DNA from: Imbricaverruca yamaguchii
Taxonomy: Eukaryota > Arthropoda > Thecostraca > Neoverrucidae
Direction: 5' to 3'
NCBI GenBank assembly: GCA_034440575.1
Contig: JAOTOL010001305.1
Coordinates: forward strand, 229,001 to 293,000
DNA: 64,000 nucleotides
Positions 23,118 through 34,831 of this stretch are shown here, in pieces. The stretch's first letter is position 1. The number at the start of each line of letters is the position of its first letter. Under the pieces are notes generated by a model. That model saw only the letters and a list, made by a program, of their open reading frames with translations, was not told the origin of the DNA and ran no database searches. The translations under genes were made by a program, and so were the position numbers.

Positions 23118-24530
23118 GTCAGATTATTGACCTGTTACATATTTTTTTAAAGACATCTCTTGGGTATCAGAAATGCAGCGTTCCCTTATTCACCTCTGGC
23201 AGGGCATGGCTACTAAGCAACGTTATTAAGCATGCGGAAGCAAGGGTATGCTTAGCACATTTCTTCAGCTGCCACTGTATGAGTTGTCCCTGCAAAGTCA
23301 GTCCAAGCATTCCATAGAGCTTCCGCCTTTTACTGATTAGAAACCCAAACCAACCTTCACGCCACTAGCAAAACGCGCACTAAACACATGATTATTATTG
23401 GTTCCACACGTGTAGGTTGTGGCTGTTTGTGATTGTGCTTGTTGGTATGGATGGTATCTGCATGTCCATGCCAACAGGGTGCCGCGTGCTGCCCACACTT
23501 GGCCGGTGATGATTGTTGTTGAATGTTGAGTAATGTATGGTGTTGCTACGCCTGTGCACGTATTTGTGTGGCTGTTGCGTGCTGCCTTTCTTTTGGGGGG
23601 TTGTTTTCCCGTACGGAATACCGACATGCCTATTTCGGGTTATGACGTTGTTTGTCCACCCCGCTATGGTACAGATGATATGATCGTTGGTACTGTTTGC
23701 GGCCTACATTGTGTAACTCACTCCGTGTATGTGTGGTCGACTCGTTTCTATCCTGTTCGTCACGCCATACATGATTGTTGTCACATGTTGCCTGTATATT
23801 AAATGGTGTATAACGGCTACGTTATTATTTTGTTGTAGTGTATGATTTGGCATAATATTATTATATGTGCTTGGTTTTGTTAATGCGTTAAATCTCTTTT
23901 TCCTTCCGCCATTTGCTACCACCTAGTTTTAAATAGTCTTTTTTGCGTTGTCTATTGAACACGCACTATTGTAAATCATGTTAGAAATAGCCATCATATT
24001 CCTAGAGCCCATTGCGCACCCGGTTTGAAATCTGATACGCCGCATCGCACTCAACTTGTTGTGACATTGTTTTTTGTGTATTGTTTTGGTTGCCACTTTG
24101 AATTCGCCGTGATCACCATGGGACACTGCCTTCCAGGACACTGTGCATCACATGAACACTGGAACCGGCCATCGCGCAGTCACACCACTACGTCCTCGTT
24201 TTGATATTCCCGCCTTTTTTGCGGCTCCGCTGCAGTAACCGCCCATGGCTGTCCCCCCCCATACTTTTTGGCTTGACCCTTTCACGCCTACCGTCCAACT
24301 TGGAACTAATTGGCCACGCGCCGTGTGCACGCCGCGCCGCCCGAATCACTCCCACTTCCGCCATTTGGGGTCTCCTGGGACGGACACTGTGGCCCGCGCC
24401 TTGCCACGATGCACCTGAACGTCACGCAATTGCGCTCCAATTTCAATAACCGCAATTGAATATTTATGCCAACGTACTTTGCTGACTGTGAAAAGGTTCT
24501 AACAATATGGAAAGGGTTTTTGGTATAAGA
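23118..24530. other. No gene recognised; T- and G-rich plus strand around 23.4-23.9 kb
   Basis: Bases 23400-23900 are rich in G and T (GTTGTT, GTGTGT-type words) with CA-rich complement, and give long open frames of low complexity on both strands. From 24150 to 24450 the sequence is CG- and C-rich. No domain was recognised. Confidence 0.35.
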
Positions 24531-24538
24531 TGTGCGTA

Positions 24539-24745
24539 AAAAAACCCCCCCCCTCTCCTTTTACTCCAAAACCAAAAAAAAATTTTTTTTCCAAATTTTA
24601 AATTAAATAAATAATTAAACTTTTTAAAAACTAATTTTTCCCAATTTTAAAAAAAAATTAAAAATTTTTTTAAAATTTTTATATTTTTTTTTTTTTTAAA
24701 CTAATCTTCAAATTATAAAAAAAAATTTATTTTTTTCAATATGGC
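24539..24745. other. Homopolymer-rich low-complexity block
   Basis: About 200 bases consist almost only of runs of A, T and C, five to eleven bases long, beginning with A-run, C-run and T-run. No other part of the window looks like this. Either a genuine AT-rich low-complexity tract or poor-quality consensus at a read end or gap edge. Confidence 0.8.
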
Positions 24746-25270
24746 GCCGAATGTCGAAAACAGTCTTTTTCAAACGCATTTTGAGAAAAATGCCGATCGC
24801 CCAGTGATCTAATTTTTATGCCAAATTGTTAGGCACATATGAAGGCAAAATAAAAACAGTAGCCGTTTTTGATAACACCACTTTGAAAATTATCGACACA
24901 GGCTAATGTTCATACACCAGGAATATCTCTGCTTTTCGGCCGGTGCTTTTTAACTCTTAATGATCTTCAGAGATGATTTTTAACTTAGTAATTCAGATTT
25001 TAACTTAATGATCTTCAGAGATGCGGCGGTTGGTTATCCTGCTAACAGCAGAGTAACACTTCCGTGTAGTGCCGCGCCACGGTGCCACAACGATAGTATT
25101 TGAGGCTGGCTCAGCTTTTCCGTTAGCGAAACAACGGGAAATTGGTTAACATCCCTTTGTCGAGAAGTTCGGTGATTGTAGGATTGTCTTGAGTGTACGT
25201 ATCCAGCTAATTAAAAACTTACCATTCTGGTAATAGTCGCGACGTTTGAAACGCATCGGCGATGGCTCCT
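24746..25270. other. No gene recognised
   Basis: Contains a short direct repeat (TTAATGATCTTCAGAGATG at 24956-24974, with a near copy at 25004-25022). Otherwise nothing. Confidence 0.4.
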
Positions 25271-25441
25271 GCACTCCGGCGCTGTGTCTGCACTCCGGCG
25301 CTGTGTCTGCACTCCGGCGCTGTGTCTGCACTCCGGCGCTGTGTCTGCACTCCGGCGCTGTGACTGCACTCCGGCGCTGTGTCTGCACTCCGGCGCTGTG
25401 ACTGCACCCCACCCCTGTGTTTGCACTGAGGCGCAGATTCT
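25271..25441. repeat. 19-bp minisatellite, 7 good plus 2 degenerate units
   Basis: The unit is GCACTCCGGCGCTGTGTCT, with T/A variation near the end. Units 8 and 9 (from 25404) are increasingly diverged. A 19-base unit cycles through three frames without stops on the minus strand, producing three overlapping minus frames of 84-115 codons. These are not genes. Confidence 0.95.
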
Positions 25442-27643
25442 TCGCACGGCTGACCACTGGAGAAGATTTCCATCTTTTACAGGGCCAGTCGTTGCCATGG
25501 GAACACCTTGTTTTGCGCTACAAACAGCTCCAGTGCCAGCCAGGGAGCACTTCAGCATCAGTATCAGTCAGGGAGCGCTTTGATTGTGCCCAGACTGTGG
25601 CGACTCTTTCAAATATGTCTGGAGAGGTTTTTTCCCAACATTGGAAGCTGACACCCAAACATGAGCCATGCTTTAAACTTTACCTTCCAACATCCGAATG
25701 TGCTGGTGTGAGCTGCTCGTCCTCTGACAACCCATGTGGTAGCAAATATCTCCCGAGGTCGATACATCTGCTGAGTACTTTTGAAAGGAGTTGTCCGCTT
25801 CTCAAAGCTTTAAAGTAGCGCACTTTACTCGACTGAAGTTCCATGGTAAATCACCGGCCGATTTATCGCGGTCGTCCCGCTTGCTCAATAGTAGCCACAA
25901 TAGCTACCACCACACATCGTGCTTCCAAAACAACGACTGTCGCCATGCGACCATTGTAGCCGGGAGCGGATCAATTCATGATATCTACTGTCTGCACAGG
26001 CAACTGCCTGCCTGCCTGACGCACGGGGACAGAGAGGCTGCGAGACGTCGACTGAGAGTTCGGCCGGGTACGAGACATGGCGGGACAAGGAGTAGCTGGT
26101 CGTCTCTCCCAGAAAAGGAAGCTAAAGCAAACAATATAACTGACCCAGTACCCGTAGGAGACGAGTTGGGGCATAACTTTGTGGTGGTTTTGGATAACGA
26201 CTACATTGACTTACATAGTCAGAGGTGAAAAAAAGTGTCCAGCCTGTGACCTACAGAATATCGAACACCACCAGGCTGTCACATGTTGATAGTTCACATT
26301 AAGTACGCATGTGTGTGAGCGCGAAATATTGACCGTGCCGCTGAAATGGAACAAAGAAGAACGCTTTAGTCTCTATATGATCTCTAATTTGTTCAATTAT
26401 ATACCATCTTCAATTATTAATTAATATGTCAAATTACAACACACACTATAAGCTAATCTTGCTTCTATGGTGCGTATCCATCAATATCCATCTATGGTGC
26501 GTATTATTGTGGTCTAATGTGCTCACAATATGTTGTGCACACATTTTACTTAGCAAAGCAAAACCACAGGTTAAGCCAGCTTTTATTGTGAAAACATGCT
26601 CAATGTATGTCAGACAAAATATTTTAAAAAAAGAAAGAAAAAGGTTAGACCAGGCTCGATATTTTAACATTTGTATTATTGAACACACAAATTGTGCCTA
26701 TATTGAAGAAACAATTTAAAAGGAGGTACGGTACACCAGGCCGGACTATTTTAGATATTAAACAATAATAGTATGTTATTTTGCTTTCTAACTAAAAATA
26801 AGCATTTCTGAGGGGAATCAATGGTCACATCATCCTAATCATGCGAATACACATGGTATTAAAATATGCTGTTCTCCAAATCGAATGATTCATTGAAAAT
26901 GAAACTAACGAATACAAATTGAATTCCCTTGCACAATAAGGAAGTCAATACAGCACCAATATCAGGGGCAGAGTGTCATAGGTCATATTTTGCATTAGTT
27001 TCAAGTGATTTCTTTTTTTAAAACCTTTTGGTCAATGCAGCAAGTTCTGCTTATGGCAAAACATAGGCCCTGACACAAATAAATAAAACCCGTGGAAGTG
27101 ACCAGATGAAATTATTAAAATAAAGGCTCATATTGGAAGAACCAAAACATTTGTTGTCATGATAAGGATTACAAAAGTCTGCGTTGTGGGAAAAGGGCTG
27201 AAATAATATGTTAGACTGAGAACCGATAGAAGTGTCACTTCAGTCAGGTATGACCAAGGTTGGGTTTATGTCTTGGAATTCTGGAATCGGAGAGGAAAAT
27301 TATATGGCATTACAGGTTGGCATAGAGCAGAGGACTTTGAGGACTTTTCTTCTAATCTGAATCCTGAATTATGAGAGGGAAACTGTGTTGCATTCCAAGT
27401 TGGAGAATGATGTTATTTGTTTCTGTCATAAAAAAAAACAATTTTCGCACTTTTCACGGTCATGCTCCGTGTTTAATGCTCCCATGATCATGATCAAACA
27501 TCAAGGAGATCGCAGTCATTGTCAGACTCAATTCCTCTTTTGGACAAATGGAGTGGAAGAATTCCTGGAGATAAAATAATATTTGTCGCGGCCAACAGCA
27601 AAGACAAGACCATGTTTGCAATACTTGTCATGACTCTCGTCTC
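25442..27643. other. No gene recognised
   Basis: Plus frame 25791-26228 (145 codons) and its minus-strand shadows have no domain and uneven composition. 26400-27600 is AT-rich with many stops. A GGTGCGTAT duplication occurs near 26470-26503. Confidence 0.35.
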
Positions 27644-27745
27644 TCAGAGACGAAACACCACCTGCGCAAGCATACACAAGTTCAGCTTCAACAGCGCCTT
27701 GGTACTTATTAGGTAGATACGTGCACACTGAAACCAGCTTTGAAA

Positions 27746-28640
27746 ACAAACTGCGCCGGAAAACGAAACTGTTGCGTCGGATTCAGTCTCTGGAAGGTTA
27801 CAGGATACTGTTCCGTCCGTCTGCCGCTTGAGATTGCCGAAAGTGACGCCTGGTAACGGTTGCGGGCATCGACGATTGCAACAAAAGTATTGGTGATGGA
27901 TAAAATCCGAAGGACTTGTGAGCATCACAAAGAGTCGGGCTATCCGCACGTACAACCTTCTCCACGAATTGTCATTCGACAGTGGTGTGGAGACAGTGGA
28001 AAGCGGAGCCTTTTTCACGGACTAAAACACGTGCAGCCCGTGTCACGATGACTGCGCCCGCACACTCTGCAGCCACTGATCGTCAATTTGAAAATTATAG
28101 TCGGTACATGGGGTCATGATATGAAGGTGAAGGCAAGTCGCTAAGTTTAGCCGTTTCCGAGAACCAGACAAAATCGTGAAAAACGCCCAAAACCGTCGCT
28201 TTCGCTTTTCATACCCCCCTCGCTTGCGCATGGCGCGTGATTCGGAAACAGTTGCCACGACGATGTTGACAATTGTCGTGGCAATACTGAGGTGTTGGTT
28301 TGGTGTCAATCGGTCCATTGGTTGTCGAGATATTGCGGTTTGAATCGGGTCGATGGGGAGCGCTAAAATTGGTGATTTTCCGAACGCAAAATCTCAGTTT
28401 TACCTGTTATTCCTATGGGCGACCGGTCATTCACCGGACACCCGTTCTCTCAAGACCTCGGTGACGTGCACGCGCAACACGTTGACCCGACCGCAACGAA
28501 ATTGTGTCAGACAGATAGCCAACATTTGGAGCTTTCACGTGATGTCAGCCATATCTCGTTACCTGTGATGTGAGCCGTGCCACACGCCACAAACTGCGCT
28601 GGAAAACGGAACTGTTGCGTCGGGCTCAGTCTCTGGACGG
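27746..28640. repeat. Direct repeat of about 50 bp bracketing about 850 bp
   Basis: AAACTGCGCCGGAAAACGAA (27746) recurs as AAACTGCGCTGGAAAACGGA (28590), each continuing CTGTTGCGTCGG.(T/C)TCAGTCTCTGG. On the minus strand both copies stay open in the same frame and give ETE(S/P)DATV(S/P)FS(G/S)AVC, so they could derive from coding repeats. Between them a 10-bp perfect inverted repeat (TTGCCACGAC...GTCGTGGCAA, about 28250-28283) occurs. Nature unknown: a duplicated domain, or ends of an unclassified element. Confidence 0.5.
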
Positions 28641-28689
28641 CGACGGGACAGTTCGTAGGTGACGGGCTTACCACGGCAATGTTAAAACC

Positions 28690-29362
28690 TATGGACTTTA
28701 CCACGAGTGGTACAGTTTTTTTTCAGCCCCCCTGTCCCCTCGATCATAGCTACTAAATTGTTTCTGTACGCTTCTGATACATGCACTGAAACAAGCTGAG
28801 AACGTATATGTCTGTATTGTTAGAAAATACAAATTAACTGGGTATGTTAAGAGGAAAAGCGGCCTGATGATAAATACAATCCATACGCAATGATAATACG
28901 GTACCGTAGGTTGTCACCACAACCCGATATATTTTTCATATATCTGTCACCCACGCTCGTGGCCAAGTAGCCGTTTTTTTGTTCACCTCTGTACATAGTA
29001 GGCCTTATTTGCATGATTGGCTGACTGTAGAACATTTGTTTTGCACAGACAATACGAGGTAGTTGCATTTAGTTTAGAGCATTTCATTCCATGATACAGA
29101 ACACCTAATAACCCTTCACTTGATGCATAACCTTCATCACAAAGATTTTTTCTTTGTTGTTGAAAAGCGAGCGTAACGCCAGCCTTAGAATTCCACAACA
29201 GTCAGTTCAAGTTTATAATGGTGGCATCAGTGGCGTAGCCAGGATTTTTTCCGGGGGGATTGGGGGAACATCTGAAGAGGGCACCCTCCCTACGTACCGA
29301 GATCCCCAAACATTTCCAGATATTTCTCGGAATTCCGTCCCACGATTTTTAAAATATACCCT
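28690..29362. other. No gene recognised
   Basis: Ordinary sequence. The part at about 29220-29340 (GTGGCGTAGCCAGGATTTTT followed by GGGGGATTGGGGG) resembles motifs common in dispersed repeats, but I cannot assign it. Confidence 0.35.
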
Positions 29363-29550
<188 letters not shown>

Positions 29551-29555
29551 ACATT

Positions 29556-30013
29556 TAGAGCGGGTATTTTGTAAAGGTAGGAGGAACAGGAGGTGCATCA
29601 CCAGGCCTGGTGCCAAGGTGAAGGACCTGGTACCTATAGTGGTACAGGTTACCAGTGATCACCAGTTTAGTACAGTCATAGTGCATGTAGGGGTAAATAA
29701 CATAGGTCATACTAGGAGCGAGGAGCTTCTGCGGGAGTACAGGGCCCTTCTGGCCACCCTGAAGGGTACCAATAGAGTCATTGTAACAGCAATTTTGCCT
29801 AGGGCTAGAGCCTCCCCTGAGTGGAGCTCTAGGGCACTGGCAGCTAACGCCAGGGTAGGTAAGCTCTGCCATGAGCTAGGTTTTACATTTGTAGACGAGT
29901 GGAACAGGTTTTATGCATCGTGGGACCTCTATCAGAGGGATGGCCTGCACTTCTCTGAGAAGGGGGTCCATGTGTTAGGCAAAGTGTACGAGCATGTCCT
30001 TCAGGGAAACTAG
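29556..30013 (+). CDS. CR1 ORF1, C-terminal part with SGNH-hydrolase (esterase) domain, 5' partial
   Basis: The frame is already open at the element's truncated start and reads [20 protein letters not shown], which fits the region preceding the esterase in CR1/L2-type ORF1 proteins. The SGNH blocks visible are [11 protein letters not shown] (block III, Gly-x-Asn; the family's D is N here) and [15 protein letters not shown] (block V, with the catalytic Asp and His pair). The block I Ser region is missing upstream because of truncation. It ends at TAG 30011-30013, four bases ahead of the ORF2 frame. Family knowledge: such esterases act in cis in retrotransposition, with an uncertain substrate. 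The true start codon is not in this copy. Confidence 0.75.
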
Positions 30014-30016
30014 GAA

Positions 30017-33000
30017 ATGGGGTGGGGAGGGATGAAATTGCATTGCCAACTCAGGAATATTCCAATAGTGTCAGCCAAGGCAATAGAACCTCAAAGTCTG
30101 CAAATAGGGACAGCAGCAGTTCAAGGGGACAGTGATAGTTCATCTAGTGATAAAAGAACTCCTCAGTATGAAAAAGCCAAAGGTGGTTATGGAGCATTTG
30201 TTAAGTGTATGATGTTTAATGCTCAGAGTATCCGTTCAAAATTTGATGAGTTCAAGTGTTATGTTGCTGAGGAGGAACCAGATTTTGTTTGCATTACGGA
30301 GGCATGGATCAGTGAAGGGTATTTTGGATATAACTTGCAGGACTATGAGATCCAGGGATACAATATGTTTTCGTGCAATATGGGTCCAGCAATGAAAGGG
30401 GGTGGTGTAATGCTCTATATAAATAGCTTATTCAGTTCTCAAAAAGTAGCAGATGGGGATAAAAATATGTCTATAGAGTCAATTTGGCTTGATGTCACTG
30501 TGGGAAAAGGCAACAGCAATACTCTTAGGATAGGAGCTTTCTACCGATCAGGAACCCTGCCACATTCTCAGCAACTGGAGCTTGACAAGGTGATTTGTGA
30601 GGAAATCAGTAGAAAATATAAGAGGAAGTGCCTTATTCTTGGTGACTTTAATCTAAAAGGTTATGAAGATGCTGGTGTCGGCTCCCCCATCATGCAAAAT
30701 GTTTAGGAAATGCCTTGAAGAGGACCTGTTCTTACACCAGTTTGTATCGGAACCTACCAGGCATGGCTCATTCTTGGACCTTGTATTTTCGGATTTAAGT
30801 GACTTGGTTCAAGACTTGACTGTAGGCGAAACTCTGGGAAGAAGTGACCATAACATACTTAGATTCAAGGCACATGTAGGGGAAATTATCCAGGATAATT
30901 TGGTAAAGGTTCCAAATTTCAACAGAGCAGACTTTGACTGTATGAGAGCGGCTTTAAGTGCCATCAGATGGGAAGAAGAATTCTCCAATTTAAATGCCTG
31001 TGAAATGTGGGAAAAGTTCAAATCTTACTTGAAGGAAATTCAGATTAGACATGTCCCCCAAAACAAAGACGCAAAAGAAGGGTTGGAAAGCCAGCATGGC
31101 TTACACCAGACTTGATAAAAGCAATTAAGGCTAAGAAAACTGCATTTAAAGTCCTTAAAGATGCCTCAAATGTCATTAATCTAAAGGCGTATCGAAAAGC
31201 TAGAGACACTGTGAAGCAAAAAACCAGAGCAGCAAAGGGAGCAAAAGAACTGGATTTAGCTAGAAACTGTAATGGGGACAGTAAAAAGTTCTTTAGGTTC
31301 CACAAACTGAGTAAAGTTTCTAGCACAATTGGTCCACTGGAAGTAAACGGGACTACATTGGGTGAGGATAGTGAGATGATTGAGGAGCTGAGCAAGCAGT
31401 TTAAATCAGTGTTTACATTGGAAGATATGACCAATCTGCCGACCGTACACCATAGTTCAGTGACATGGGATCTGACAAATGATGTTGATGTCATTGATAG
31501 TGATGTTGTTTACAATCATATCAATAAAATAAAGCCAAACAAGGCAGCAGGACCTGATGATATTTATGCTAGGGTGTTGCGGGAAACTGAAAAGGAACTG
31601 GCATTTCCACTTAGTATAATATTTTGTAGATCAGTTTCACAAAATGAAATTCCAACCGATTGGAAAACGGCAAATGTAGTTCCTATTTTCAAGAAAGGAG
31701 AAAGAGGGAAAGTTGAAAACTATAGGCCAGTAAGTCTCACATCCCTAGTCTGCAAGGTACTCGAATCAATTATCAAGGATAGTATAGTTAGTTATCTGGA
31801 AGGTAGCAGATTGATTTAAGATACTCAACATGGGTTTAGAAAAGGACGATCGTGTCTCACCAACCTCTTGGACTTTTTGAACTTCGCTACAGAACAATTT
31901 GATCAGGGAAATCAGGTTGATGTAGCATATCTTGACTTTAGTAAGGCCTTTGACGAGGTACCCCATAAACGGTTAATGATACAGCTTCAGTCCCATGGTA
32001 TTGCAGGTAGCATCTTAAAATGGATAGAGTTGTGGCTTTCAGATAGACAACAAAGAGTGATGCTAAATGGTACAAAGTCATCATGGCAAAATGTTCTTAG
32101 TGGAGTCCCCCAGGGGTCAGTACTGGGGCCACTACTGTTCATTATATTTGTAAATAACATTGAAAGTGGCCTAAGCAGTAAAGTTTCGAAATTTGCGGAT
32201 GATTTGAAGGTCTTTAGGGCAATAACAGGTCAAGATGAGCATATCTCGCTGCAAAAAGACTTAGACGAATTTGTGAAGTGGTCCGAAGAATGGCAAATGA
32301 AATTTAATTTTGATAAGTGCAAAATCATGCATGTAGGTAAGCAGCATATGAAGGCTCCATACTTGATGGGTGGCCAAGTGCTATCAGTGACTCAACAGGA
32401 GAAGGATTTAGGTGTTATTCTAAACACAAAACTGGGGGCATCAAAACAGACCAAGGAAGCCAGAAAGAAGGCACTGAGAATGCTCGGGGCAATAAATAGT
32501 AATGTATCATACAGAAGTGAGGAAGTCATCAGGAAGCTTTACTGTGCATACGTCAGGCCACATTTGGAATACTGCATCCAAGCTTGGTCTCCTAGCTATG
32601 AAAAAGATTGTTGGCTTTTAGAGAGAGTACAAAAGAGGGCTACAAAAATGGTTAATGGCATAAGCAACCTGGCATATGAGGAAAGATTGAAGAAATTGAA
32701 TATGTTTTCACTTAGATATAGAAGGCTGAGAGGAGATCTCATCGAGGTCTTTAAATTTGTCCATGGTCTGGAGAGGGGACATCTTGGCGAAATGTTTGAA
32801 TTGAACAGAAATGATGCAATTAGAGGTCATAAATTCAAAATTAAAGTTAACCACAGCAGAACAAGGTTAAGGCAGACTTTCTTCACCAACAAGGTAGTAG
32901 AACACTGGAACCAGCTGCGAGAAAACATTGTCAGTAGCAGCACATTGAACATCTTTAAAAACAGCACAGACAATCATTATAAGAATAGAGGGCTTGCTTT

Positions 33001-33022
33001 TCAGTATTACAGGGAGGGCTGA
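30017..33022 (+). pseudogene. CR1 ORF2: AP-endonuclease and reverse transcriptase, broken
   Basis: Order of domains: endonuclease with MMFNAQSIRSK, VCITEAWIS, LRIGAFYRSG, CLILGDFNL, LDLVFSD and LGRSDHNILRF; linker with KPAWLTPDLIKAIKAKK; reverse transcriptase with PNKAAGPDDIYARVL, NYRPVSLTSLVCKVLE, QHGFRKGRSCLTNLL, VAYLDFSKAFDEVPH, GVPQGSVLGPLLF and the catalytic FADDLKVF (about 32189-32212); then the thumb, with LYCAYVRPHLEYCIQAWSPS. Lesions: a frameshift at about 30670-30706 just after GDFNL, another at about 31050-31060 in a C/A run, and TAA at 31817-31819 just before QHGFRKG. Beyond that the frame is intact to TGA 33020-33022. The domain set fits the CR1 group. All catalytic residues I can check are present, so decay is recent. 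Confidence 0.92.
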
Positions 33023-33123
33023 TTGACAGATTTGGTGGGCAACTGGTTCAGTGTACAGAGTGCAACCAAGAAGGGCCCTTGTGGCTCATAGTTGCACTAA
33101 TCTTTTATGTCTTTATGTCTTTA

Positions 33124-34366
33124 CATATCACGAAGAGAAGAAAGTATTTATTCGCCTACAACAACCAAGGAAAGAGACATATTACTGACATTACAGGAAT
33201 ATTAACACATCACTAATGAAACCATGAATGTTCATTACTTTCGTAAAATTTGATTGCTCATCCCCATGGACAGCATTGCAGATTGCTTGTTCCTGGGGTC
33301 CCGTGCGTTTTGACATAGTTTACTAGGGAGGGTGTTCATGATCAGGGTTGGACCCACATTATTGTGCCTCTTTTATCTTTCGTACCTCCTCAACATGATT
33401 CATGAACACCAGTAGGGAAATAAGTGCAAAATTGTGGACCAGGGTAGGGGCAAGCGACATTCCCGACCAATTAGGTCCAACACACAGCATCCTGCAAATT
33501 GGATTATTGCTTAACTGGTGTCACCTCGGTGAAAAATGAAGCAACTAGCTCCGCAGGAATGGCGGCCACCATCGCAGCTATCACTTTGCTGCCTGTTTCA
33601 CCATCGCTGGAGCGACCGTAACTGCTGCAGCAGATATGGGCAGACCACTGGGATAGCTGTGGCCGCCTACACGGTCGTCACCGCTTGGACAGCTATGGCT
33701 GTTGGGGCGATCGTAGCCACTAGGGAGGTCGCCGCCGATGAGGTGGCGGTGGCTAACCTTCCCAGTCCTCGGCAGCATACATGACTCTCAAGGATGTCTT
33801 ATCTCTGAGGATGGCCATTAGTATTCCTGGCACTCGTCGCCGTTATCAAGGACTTCTACCTCTTACAAAGACTCTAAGGACTCTTTTACTCACGCCTGCA
33901 CCCCCATAGCGACAGCTGGAAGAGCAGGTGAGAAGCATGCCTGTGCTAAGTAGTCCTGATCTCCCACTGTGTTTGTTGGCGACTTCTGGATTAAATCGAG
34001 GGGCCCATCGATGCCAGGCAGATCAACAAGAACTACAATTAATGTAGTTCGTAAATCAGCTAATCTTGACTCACGCTTTATTTGGCGGCGTAGTTGGTGA
34101 CACGTTGTTTGCTCAAGCCGTGTTGCGTAAGAACGTTTGCCTGCCAGGCATACGCCTGAGAGGGACTGAAACTTTTCAGCTAGGGATCACTTTGCGTCCG
34201 TGTTATAGCCAAAGCACTGTTCTTGTGTCGATCCAGCTGGGATTCTGGAACCCAGTCCTTGGGAAATCTGAAGCGGCATAGCTGTTGTCTGCCGTCGGTC
34301 TCCTTCGGACGGTAGCCGGCTGGCCTCGATGACTCAGCAAAACGAGACCAGCTCGGCCAGGTCACG
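33124..34366. other. No gene recognised
   Basis: At 33550-33760 the words GCTGTGGC, GCTATGGC and CGATCG recur loosely, which might be a very decayed tandem repeat. No coding domain. Nothing else seen. Confidence 0.35.
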
Positions 34367-34831
34367 GTCCCTGTCCACCCGTCTGTGCGGGTCAGAGACA
34401 TGGTCCATGTCCACCCGTCTGTGCGGGTCAGAGACATGGTCCCCGACCACCCGTCTGTGCGGGTCAGAGACATGGTCCCTGTCCACCCGTCTGTGCGGGT
34501 CAGAGTCATGGTCCCCGACCACCCGTCTGTGCGGGTCAGAGACATGCCCCGACACGTCTTCGTCGAGACATGGTCCTCCACCCGTCTGTGGGGTCGAGAC
34601 ATGGTCCCCGACCATCCGTCTGTGCGATCAGCTCGGCCAGGCCATGGTCCATGTCCACCCGTCTGTGCGGGTCAGAGACATGGTCCCCGACCACCCGTCT
34701 GTGCGGGTCAGAGACATGGTCCCCGACCACCCGTCTGTGCGGGTCAGAGACATGGTCCCCGACCATCCGTCTGTGCGATCAGCTCGGCCAGGCCATGGTC
34801 CCTGTCCACCTGTCTGTGCGGGTTAGATCTG
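34367..34831. repeat. 36-bp minisatellite, about 12 units with indel variants
   Basis: The unit starts GTCC(C/A)(C/T)G(A/T)CCACCCGTC and ends GTGCGGGTCAGAGACATG. Units alternate between GTCCACCC and GACCACCC types. Two units carry a GCGATCAGCTCGGCCAGGCC insertion (at about 34625 and 34776), and one block around 34550-34600 is rearranged. A 36-base period keeps frames open on both strands, giving artefactual frames of 71-174 codons. Confidence 0.95.

Larger units (their letters stand above)
29553..33123 (+). mobile_element. CR1-type LINE, nearly full coding length, 5'-truncated
   Basis: Contains the end of ORF1 (SGNH esterase-like), endonuclease, reverse transcriptase and a short 3' UTR. The 3' end is ATCTTTTATGTCTTTATGTC followed by TTTA, a tandem octamer CTTTATGT. 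CR1-group elements characteristically end in short direct octamer repeats instead of poly(A). The 5' end starts within ORF1 at the edge of the TA microsatellite. The second copy at 53491-54425 shares the 3' end. Two frameshifts and one stop interrupt ORF2, so it is probably immobile now. Confidence 0.9.
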
